10,481 nucleotides of DNA from Acidobacteriota bacterium. Its GTDB lineage: Bacteria; Acidobacteriota; Polarisedimenticolia; Gp22-AA2. The first letter of the stretch is position 1, and the number at the start of each line of letters is the position of its first letter. Positions 5,716-10,481 of this stretch are shown here, piece by piece. The stretch spans positions 1-10,481 of the forward strand of contig JACOUZ010000180.1 of assembly GCA_016177515.1 (NCBI GenBank), written 5' to 3'. The translations under genes were made by a program, and so were the position numbers. Under the pieces are notes generated by a model, which made no database searches, had not been told where the DNA came from, and saw only the letters and a list, made by a program, of their open reading frames with translations.

Positions 5716-7860
5716 GTGCAGAATCTGTGGCGCGACGAGGAAGCCAGAGGCCTGTCGGACCTCGAACTGCTCGTCTACCGCTCCCGCCTGATCGGCCGGG
5801 ACCCCAACCTGGTTGTCTGGGGAGGGGGCAACACCTCCATCAAGCACGAGGAGACCGATTTCCGCGGACGCCAGGTCCGCGTCATGCGCATCAAGGGGAG
5901 CGGGTCCGACCTCAAGACCATCGAGGCGAAGCACTTTCCCGGGATCCGGCTCGACGACCTCGAGCCGCTCGAAAGCCGCGAGGCCATGACCGACGAGGAG
6001 ATGATCGCCTTCCTCGCCAACACCCTGATGGAGCCGCAGGCCCCGCGCCCGTCTATCGAGACGCTCCTGCACGGCTTCGTGCCGCACCCGCACCTCGATC
6101 ACACGCACCCCGACGCCATACTGGCCCTGACGAACACGGCGGACGGCCGGCGGCAGGTCGAATCGGCGTTCGGCCGGGAGGCGATATGGATCCCGTACCG
6201 CCGTCCCGGTTTCGCGCTGTCGCGCGAGGTGGCCGAGGCCGTCAAAAGGCAGCCGAAGGCCCGCTGTGTTGTGCTCGAGAAGCACGGCCTGATCACCTGG
6301 GGCCGGACCGCGAAGGAATCGTACGACGCCACCATCGAGATGAACACGCGCGCCGAGGAGTTCGCGCGCGGGCGGGGCGCGGGGAGGGCGGCGTTCGGCG
6401 CCGTGGCGCGGCCGGCCTTGCCGCGGGAGGCGCGCAGAGAGGTGGCGGCCCGGATAGCGCCGTACCTGCGAGGGCTCCTGAGCGGCCGCCCCCTCGACGG
6501 CGGGCCCGCAAAGGCGGGAATCGCGGCGGCGCTTCCCGGCGCGCCGGGGGCGGGCGGCGGCGGGCGGGTGATCCTGCGCTTCGACGACGGCGACGATGTG
6601 CTGGAGTTCGTTTGCTCGCAGGCCGCCCCGCAGCTCTGCCTGGCGGGACCGGCCACCCCGGACCACCTCCTGTACACCAGGCCGCGGCCCCTGTTCGTGG
6701 AGGCGCCCGCAATCCTTTCGGCCGCCGGGGGGGCCGAGGCGCTCAAGCAGGCGCTGGCCGCCGGCCTGCGGAAGTACGCCGGCTGGTACGACGACTGTTT
6801 CAGGAAGCACGCGGCGGGAAAGGAGGCGAGGCCCGACCCGTTCCCGCGTGTCGTCCTGGTCCCGGGCGTCGGGATGCTGGCCGCCTGGAAGGACGCGAAG
6901 CACACGCGGATCGTCGCCGACATCTATCACCACACCATCCGCGTCATGCGGGACGCGCAGGGAATCGGAGCGTATCGATCGCTCGACATCCAGGACACCT
7001 TCGACGTCGAGTACTGGCCGATGGAGCTGTACAAGCTGACGCTGGCGCCGCCGGAGAAGGAGCTGGCGCGGCGGGTGGCCCTGGTGACCGGTGCGGCCCA
7101 CGGCATCGGCCGCGCCGTCGCCCGGCTGTTCGCGGCGGAAGGAAGCCACGTCGCGGTCACCGACCTCGACGGCGAGAAGGCGGCGGCGGTGGCGCGCGAA
7201 ATCTGCGACCGGCAGGGGACCGATCGCGCCATCGGGCTCCGCATGGACGTCGCGGAGGAAGCGAGCGTCGAGGCGGCCTTCCGGGACACGGTCGTAGCCT
7301 ACGGCGGAGTGGACGTCGTGGTCTCCAACGCCGGGATGGCGCATTCCGTCCCCCTCGATCGGATGGACCTGAAGGACTGGCGGCGATCGCTCGACGTGAA
7401 CGCCACCGGCCACTTCCTCGTCGCCCGCGCCGCCCTGCGTGTCCTCAAGGACCAGGGGATTGGAGGGGGCCTCGTGTTCATCGCCTCCAAGAACGTCCTG
7501 GCCCCCGGCAGGGACTTCGGCGCCTACAGCGCGGCCAAGGCGGCCGAGACGCAGCTCGCCCGCGTCCTCGCGATCGAGGCGGGGGAGCATGGCATCCGCG
7601 TCAACATCGTCAACCCGGACGCCGTCTTCCAGGACTCGCGCCTGTGGTCCGACGACGTCCGGCAGGAGCGCGCCCGGGCGCACGGCGTGTCGGTCGACCA
7701 ACTCGAGGATTTCTACCGCCAGCGCAACCTCCTCAAAGTGCGCGTCCTGGCGGAAGACGTGGCGCAGGCGGTGCTGTGGCTTGCTTCCGATCGATCCGCC
7801 AAGACCACCGGCTGCATCCTGCCGGTCGACGGGGGAGTGCGGGAGGCCTTCCCGCGCTGA
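5716..7860 (+). CDS. Bifunctional class II aldolase / short-chain dehydrogenase (rhamnulose-1-phosphate aldolase type)
   Basis: Proteins with this fusion (B. subtilis YuxG, RhaEW in some taxa) cleave L-rhamnulose-1-phosphate to DHAP and L-lactaldehyde, then process the lactaldehyde with the fused dehydrogenase. From GTG 5716 it is 714 aa. The class II aldolase domain (about 1-370) has GGGNTS near 36-41, the metal-binding HTH of DHTHPDA (H129, H131) and H190 in EKHGLITWG. The SDR domain (from about 450) has the Rossmann motif TGAAHGIG (458-465), an Asp after the second strand (D483) suggesting NAD(H), NAG at 538-540, S591 and YSAAK (604-608). All catalytic residues are present. An in-frame ATG at 5689 exists, but family proteins begin close to the LWRDEEA motif, and TATAAT lies between the ATG and the GTG. 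No rhamnose transporter, kinase or isomerase is adjacent, so the sugar substrate is inferred from family only. Confidence 0.95.
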   Translation: MQNLWRDEEARGLSDLELLVYRSRLIGRDPNLVVWGGGNTSIKHEETDFRGRQVRVMRIKGSGSDLKTIEAKHFPGIRLDDLEPLESREAMTDEEMIAFLANTLMEPQAPRPSIETLLHGFVPHPHLDHTHPDAILALTNTADGRRQVESAFGREAIWIPYRRPGFALSREVAEAVKRQPKARCVVLEKHGLITWGRTAKESYDATIEMNTRAEEFARGRGAGRAAFGAVARPALPREARREVAARIAPYLRGLLSGRPLDGGPAKAGIAAALPGAPGAGGGGRVILRFDDGDDVLEFVCSQAAPQLCLAGPATPDHLLYTRPRPLFVEAPAILSAAGGAEALKQALAAGLRKYAGWYDDCFRKHAAGKEARPDPFPRVVLVPGVGMLAAWKDAKHTRIVADIYHHTIRVMRDAQGIGAYRSLDIQDTFDVEYWPMELYKLTLAPPEKELARRVALVTGAAHGIGRAVARLFAAEGSHVAVTDLDGEKAAAVAREICDRQGTDRAIGLRMDVAEEASVEAAFRDTVVAYGGVDVVVSNAGMAHSVPLDRMDLKDWRRSLDVNATGHFLVARAALRVLKDQGIGGGLVFIASKNVLAPGRDFGAYSAAKAAETQLARVLAIEAGEHGIRVNIVNPDAVFQDSRLWSDDVRQERARAHGVSVDQLEDFYRQRNLLKVRVLAEDVAQAVLWLASDRSAKTTGCILPVDGGVREAFPR

Positions 7861-7873
7861 GCGGGGCCAGAGT

Positions 7874-7892
7874 CGCCCGCGCGGCGCGGGCG
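7874..7892. other. Inverted repeat between convergent genes
   Basis: CGCCCGCGC (7874-7882) and GCGCGGGCG (7884-7892) are perfect 9-nt complementary arms around one base, so the real loop would be wider. The repeat lies in the 59-bp gap between two convergent genes and could stop or stabilise transcripts from either side. Neither strand has a T-run after it, so a canonical intrinsic terminator is not supported. Confidence 0.4.
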
Positions 7893-7919
7893 GTTCCGCG
7901 GGTCAGAAATAAAATCCCT

Positions 7920-8588
7920 TCAGGGCTTCGGTTTTTTCTTCGGCTTTGGCGGATACATCGACTGGACGGGGAGGACGACCGAGCCGCCTTTGTCGAGGTA
8001 GGACTGGATCAGGATCTCAGGCAGGTGGCGGTTGGTGGCGACCTGAGGATTGTTCCGCACATCGAGCAGGCCCGGGTCGATCTCGATCGCCCGCTGGTAA
8101 AAGATGAGCGCCTGATCGTAGTTTTTCCGCTGATCGAAGTTCGCCCCCAGGTTGTAGTAAGCGAGCCCGTAGGCCGGGTTCAGCTTGATCGCCTTCCGGT
8201 AGGCGCTCTCCCCCTCCGCCATCCTGCCCTGGGCCGTCCGGGCGACGCCCAGGTTATTCCAGGTGATTGCCAGGTCCGGCTGGAGCTTGATGGCCTTCTC
8301 GTACTGCACGATCGCCTGCTGCAGGCGTCCGTGCTGCACCAGGATGTTGCCCAGCTCGTTCAGCAGGGCCGGATTGTCAGGAGTGGCGGAGAGCCTCTCG
8401 ACGATCGACTTGTAGTCCTGGGGGAATCCCTGGTCGATCGGCACGGGGTCCGGGGCCGGGGTCGGCGCGGCCTCCGGTTGCGGCTCCAGGGCGAACGGGG
8501 CCGGGGACCACGGCGGAAAGAGGGCGGCGCCGAGGGCCGCTCCGGCAACCATCGTCGCGAAGATTCGAGCCGCCGGGCGCGCCGTCAA
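7920..8588 (-). CDS. Exported TPR-repeat protein
   Basis: This 222-aa protein has a signal-like N-terminus (arginines, then IFATMVAGAALGAALF) and a Pro/Ala linker (about 34-52). Three consecutive TPR motifs follow at about residues 72-105, 106-139 and 140-173, with the repeating pattern NxLG...A...Y.KAI.L.P (EYKAIKL-like ends: YEKAIKLQPD, YRKAIKLNPA, YQRAIEIDPG). The C-terminus is strongly basic (PPKPKKKPKP). It is probably a periplasmic or membrane-tethered interaction scaffold; partners are unknown. The start is TTG at 8588, chosen because AGGAGG lies 5 nt upstream, and that Shine-Dalgarno overlaps the TAG stop of the preceding gene. The two genes therefore form a tight operon. A short CCC/GGG hairpin over the stop codon followed by ATTTTATTT on the minus strand could be a weak terminator. 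Confidence 0.9.
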   Translation of the reverse strand: MTARPAARIFATMVAGAALGAALFPPWSPAPFALEPQPEAAPTPAPDPVPIDQGFPQDYKSIVERLSATPDNPALLNELGNILVQHGRLQQAIVQYEKAIKLQPDLAITWNNLGVARTAQGRMAEGESAYRKAIKLNPAYGLAYYNLGANFDQRKNYDQALIFYQRAIEIDPGLLDVRNNPQVATNRHLPEILIQSYLDKGGSVVLPVQSMYPPKPKKKPKP

Positions 8589-8593
8589 AGCGA

Positions 8594-8600
8594 CCTCCTA
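8594..8600 (-). promoter_or_regulatory. Ribosome binding site overlapping upstream stop codon
   Basis: The minus-strand TAGGAGG (8600-8594) combines the TAG stop of the MXAN_5187-like gene with a full Shine-Dalgarno for the TPR gene, whose TTG start comes 5 nt later. This decides the TTG start and indicates coupled translation. Confidence 0.8.
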
Positions 8601-9242
8601 CTTCAGGGGTTTGGCCTTGATGCTGACCTTGTTCTCGCGGGAGTATATCCTAAAGTCGATCAGCTCACAATCGACCTGGCCCTTGATGGTGGCCGTGTGG
8701 CGGGCGATCTCCCGCGCGAAGGCGTCGAACGAGGGCCTCTTCTGGTCTCCGACCTGGTCCTTGGCGGCGATGAAGCTCTCGTAGAAGTTTTTCAGAGTCT
8801 TCTCGTCCTTCCCGCAGGTCGAGATGCGCCACGAATCGGGGTGCGGGCCCTGCCCCCTGGCGGCCCCCCGGCGCGCGTGGCCCTGCCGTGCGACCGCCCC
8901 CACGCCCGCCGAGCCATTCGACCCTCCGCCGGCGGCCGCCGAGGCGGCCGAGTGGAGCGCAGCGCGCCTTGCCAGCGGATGCAGGTGCACCCCTTCCTCT
9001 TTGGTCCGGAGGCTTTTCAGCCACAGCTCCGAATAGGCATTGAACTTGTTCAAGACGGCATTGTAGAGGAAGCGGTCGGCGACCGACTTGACATTGAACT
9101 GCAACTGTTTGACCTGCTTTTCCAGGGCCTCGCGCCTGTCGGTGGGCGGCCGCGGGACCGACCCGGCAAAATAGAGGTCGAACTGGATCTTGAGCTTGGT
9201 GATGTCGATGTCAACCCGGCGGATTTCTTCTTCGACGGTCAA
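8598..9242 (-). CDS. MXAN_5187-like conserved protein
   Basis: This 214-aa cytoplasmic protein has no signal peptide or membrane helix. Its two conserved blocks resemble the MXAN_5187 C-terminal family known from Myxococcus and relatives, as I recall it: an N-terminal helical block (about 3-82) with FDLYFAGSVPRPPTDRREAL and ELWLKSLRTKEEG, and a C-terminal block (about 146-214) with FYESFIAAK and DFRIYSRENKVSIKAKPLK. They flank a variable, Gly/Ala/Arg-rich insert (about 90-135). The function is unknown. I chose TTG at 9242 because GAGGA lies 9 nt upstream and conserved sequence begins at once (LTVEEEIRR). The frame could extend to GTG 9320, but that part covers the predicted -10 and a leader hairpin and looks non-coding. 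It is the first gene of an operon with the TPR gene and divergent from selA. Family recognition is from memory of sequence pattern, so moderately sure. Confidence 0.85.
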   Translation of the reverse strand: MTVEEEIRRVDIDITKLKIQFDLYFAGSVPRPPTDRREALEKQVKQLQFNVKSVADRFLYNAVLNKFNAYSELWLKSLRTKEEGVHLHPLARRAALHSAASAAAGGGSNGSAGVGAVARQGHARRGAARGQGPHPDSWRISTCGKDEKTLKNFYESFIAAKDQVGDQKRPSFDAFAREIARHTATIKGQVDCELIDFRIYSRENKVSIKAKPLK

Positions 9243-9265
9243 GACCGAGAGTCCTCGTCCGTGGT

Positions 9266-9288
9266 CGCCCGGACGCCACGTCCGGGCG
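9266..9288 (-). promoter_or_regulatory. Perfect 10-bp stem-loop in the leader of the MXAN_5187-like mRNA
   Basis: Arms CGCCCGGACG (9266-9275) and CGTCCGGGCG (9279-9288) are perfect complements around a 3-nt loop. In the minus transcript the hairpin falls between the predicted start (about 9297) and the GAGGA ribosome site (9256-9252). No T-run follows, so it is not an intrinsic terminator. It may stabilise the 5' end or control translation. Confidence 0.6.
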
Positions 9289-9303
9289 CAGCTGACCCCT
9301 CTG

Positions 9304-9333
9304 AATATAGAGTCCGCCACCCACCGAATTCAA
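9304..9333 (-). promoter_or_regulatory. Sigma70-like promoter for the MXAN_5187-like/TPR operon
   Basis: On the minus strand a -35 TTGAAT (9333-9328, 4 of 6) and a -10 TATATT (9309-9304, 5 of 6) have an 18-bp spacer. The predicted transcript start is near 9297, which leaves a leader of about 55 nt with the 10-bp stem-loop and a GAGGA Shine-Dalgarno. Confidence 0.5.
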
Positions 9334-9344
9334 AAGCCGGAACT

Positions 9345-9374
9345 TTGACAGTCCCGCGGGACGTGTGGTGAAAT
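9345..9374 (+). promoter_or_regulatory. Sigma70-like promoter for selA with embedded palindrome
   Basis: A consensus -35 TTGACA (9345-9350) is followed after 18 bp by TGAAAT (9369-9374, 4 of 6). The spacer begins with the perfect 12-bp palindrome GTCCCGCGGGAC (9351-9362), a position where a bound repressor would block polymerase. It is divergent from the promoter at 9304-9333; the two -35 elements are 11 bp apart. Confidence 0.5.
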
Positions 9375-9490
9375 GCTGCTCCCTGTGCGATTGCAACTTC
9401 GTGCTCGCCAGGAAGACCATTCCGGAGGCGGGAAACCCCGATGTCGTCGTCCCGGCCCTCTTCCAGCCGATCCTCATCCGAGTTCCCCGC
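9368..9490 (+). other. Coding-like Cys-rich frame upstream of and out of frame with selA
   Basis: Reading from GTG 9368 gives a protein-like sequence with four clustered cysteines (VKCCSLCDCNFVLARK) and then NPDVVVPALFQPILIRVPRG. By hand count, over 41 codons 34 have G or C in the third position and only 18 in the second, the periodicity of real genes here. The frame differs from selA's and has no stop up to the window's right edge, and beyond about 9490 its composition becomes shadow-like. It could be a small zinc-ribbon-like gene whose stop was lost through a frameshift, an alternative upstream start of a frameshifted selA, or chance. I do not recognise a family. Confidence 0.3.
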
Positions 9491-10481
9491 GGCGCCTCCC
9501 CGGGGGCGGGCCCCGGCCTCCGGTCGCGCGTCGCCACGGGCCCTGCCCCAGGTCAACGCGGTCATGGAGCGCGGAGAGGTGCAGCAGGCGGCGGCCCGCC
9601 ACGGCCGCGCCCTGGTCGCCGCCCTGGTGCGGGAGCGCCTGGACGTCCTGCGGCGCGGGATCCGGGCCGGGGGGCTGGACGGCGCGGCACTCGAGGCCGG
9701 CGTGGCGGCGTTGCCGGTCTGGGTCGAGAGCGAGGCGCGGGCGCGGACGACCTCCACCATGCGCCCGGTGATCAACGCCACCGGCGTCGTCCTGCACACC
9801 AACCTGGGCCGCGCGATCCTGCCCGAAGCGGCCGTACGCCGGATGGCCGAGGTGGCCCGCGCCTACACGACACTCGAGTACGACCTCCGGCGCGGGGGGC
9901 GCGGCTCGCGCTCGTCGCACCTCGACCGTGTCGTCGCCCTGCTGTTCCCGGGGCGGGCGTTCCACGTCGTCAACAACAACGCGGCGGCGGTCCTCCTGGC
10001 CCTCAACACGTTCGCGGAGGGGAAGGAGGTCGTCGTGTCGCGCGGCGAGCTGGTCGAGATCGGCGGGTCGTTCCGCATCCCCGACGTGCTGCGCAAGAGC
10101 GGCGCGATCCTCAGGGAGATCGGCACGACCAACAAGACGCGCCTGGCCGACTACGAGCGGGCGGTAGGCCCCCGGACCGGGCTCATCCTCAAGGTGCATC
10201 CGAGCAATTACCGGATCGTCGGCTTCACCGCCCAGGCGGCGCTCAAGGAGGTCGCGGCGCTCGGCCGGCGCCGGCGGATCCCGGTCGTGATGGACCAGGG
10301 GAGCGGCAACCTGCTCGACCTGGCGCGCCACGGCATCAGGCACGAGCCGTCGGTCCACGATGCGCTCGCGGACGGCGCCGATCTCGTCTGCTTCAGCGGC
10401 GACAAGCTGCTCGGAGGACCGCAGGCCGGCCTGATCGTCGGCCGCCCGGGCCTGGTGAAATCCCTCAAGGAGAACTCGCTC
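9441..10481 (+). CDS. selA: L-seryl-tRNA(Sec) selenium transferase (selenocysteine synthase), 3'-truncated
   Basis: SelA is a PLP enzyme that converts Ser-tRNA(Sec) to Sec-tRNA(Sec) using selenophosphate. The 347 residues visible run off the right edge; the family is about 460 aa, so roughly the last quarter is missing. Landmarks in order: LPQVNAVME near residue 36, MRPVINATGVVLHTNLGRA, NNNAAAVLLALNTF, VVVSRGELVEIGGSFRIPDV, REIGTTNKT, KVHPSNYRIVGFT, VMDQGSGNLLDL and SGDKLLGGPQAGLIVG, whose lysine (K322, codon 10404-10406) is the PLP-binding residue. The ATG at 9441 is the only usable start before the conserved LPxV block and has GGAGG 12 nt upstream. The first 35 or so residues are an unusual Ser/Pro/Arg-rich stretch, so either the start or the local sequence is questionable (see the overlapping frame at 9368). 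Identity is near certain; selB may follow outside the window. Confidence 0.97.
   Translation, partial: MSSSRPSSSRSSSEFPAAPPRGRAPASGRASPRALPQVNAVMERGEVQQAAARHGRALVAALVRERLDVLRRGIRAGGLDGAALEAGVAALPVWVESEARARTTSTMRPVINATGVVLHTNLGRAILPEAAVRRMAEVARAYTTLEYDLRRGGRGSRSSHLDRVVALLFPGRAFHVVNNNAAAVLLALNTFAEGKEVVVSRGELVEIGGSFRIPDVLRKSGAILREIGTTNKTRLADYERAVGPRTGLILKVHPSNYRIVGFTAQAALKEVAALGRRRRIPVVMDQGSGNLLDLARHGIRHEPSVHDALADGADLVCFSGDKLLGGPQAGLIVGRPGLVKSLKENSL

Larger units (their letters stand above)
9243..9440. other. Divergent control region between MXAN_5187-like gene and selA
   Basis: This 198-bp gap contains, from left to right, the GAGGA ribosome site and 10-bp leader hairpin of the leftward gene, its promoter, the rightward TTGACA promoter with its palindrome, and the Cys-rich out-of-frame reading frame leading into selA. 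It is locally more AT-rich around 9304-9350 than anywhere nearby, as expected for promoters. Confidence 0.55.

Noticed and set aside
7874..7892. Intrinsic terminator between the convergent genes
   Set aside because: The arms are perfect, but no T-run follows on either strand and the literal loop is one base, so it is kept only as an inverted repeat.
7930..7940. Possible -1 frameshift site at the A6 run in the lysine-rich tail of the TPR gene
   Set aside because: The run encodes the in-frame KKK tail, the heptamer pattern does not fit, and the stop follows within a few codons.
9243..9320. A GTG start at 9320 for the MXAN_5187-like gene
   Set aside because: It would place the -10 element and the 10-bp hairpin inside coding sequence. 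The extension does not resemble the family, and TTG 9242 has a suitable ribosome site.
5529..9371. A 1280-codon open frame on the + strand
   Set aside because: It overlaps the aldolase/dehydrogenase in another frame and then runs antisense to two well-supported genes. Its product is Arg/Gly/Pro-rich, as expected for a shadow frame in GC-rich DNA.

Overview
The window is a compact, very GC-rich bacterial chromosomal segment with short intergenic gaps and strong G/C preference at third codon positions. The gene mix (TPR proteins, an MXAN_5187-type protein, an S1/P1-like secreted hydrolase, a fused aldolase/dehydrogenase and selenocysteine synthase) suggests a deep-branching soil or sediment lineage such as Acidobacteriota or a Myxococcota relative. 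That placement is an inference from gene content and composition, not from a marker gene. I see no insertion sequence, phage gene, CRISPR array, tRNA or rRNA.

Layout. (1) Positions 2-2593, + strand: the 3' part of a large membrane-anchored TPR protein, cut by the left edge. (2) Positions 5207 to 2644, - strand: a two-gene unit of a secreted, divergent zinc-phospholipase-C/S1-P1-like protein followed by purH. The two overlap by 4 bp (GTGA), and a hairpin covers the purH Shine-Dalgarno. (3) Positions 5653-5303, - strand: a small two-helix membrane protein. (4) Positions 5716-7860, + strand: a bifunctional class II aldolase/short-chain dehydrogenase (rhamnulose-1-phosphate aldolase type), divergent from the small membrane protein. 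(5) Positions 9242 to 7920, - strand: an operon of an MXAN_5187-like protein and an exported TPR protein, both with TTG starts. (6) Positions 9441 to the right edge, + strand: selA, cut at its 3' end and divergent from the MXAN_5187-like gene.

The genes do not form one pathway. purH is purine housekeeping, selA points to selenocysteine use, and the aldolase/dehydrogenase points to deoxy-sugar catabolism. The more interesting signals are regulatory. Three first-in-transcript genes have a -10-like hexamer only 6-7 nt before the start codon, which predicts leaderless mRNAs. The purH ribosome site is buried in a perfect 8-bp hairpin inside the upstream gene's last codons. The MXAN_5187-like mRNA carries a perfect 10-bp stem-loop in its leader. 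A coding-like, cysteine-rich reading frame lies just ahead of, and out of frame with, selA.

I found no clear previously undescribed multi-gene system. The candidates worth pursuing are the hydrolase-purH coupling, the leaderless promoters and the frame anomaly in front of selA.
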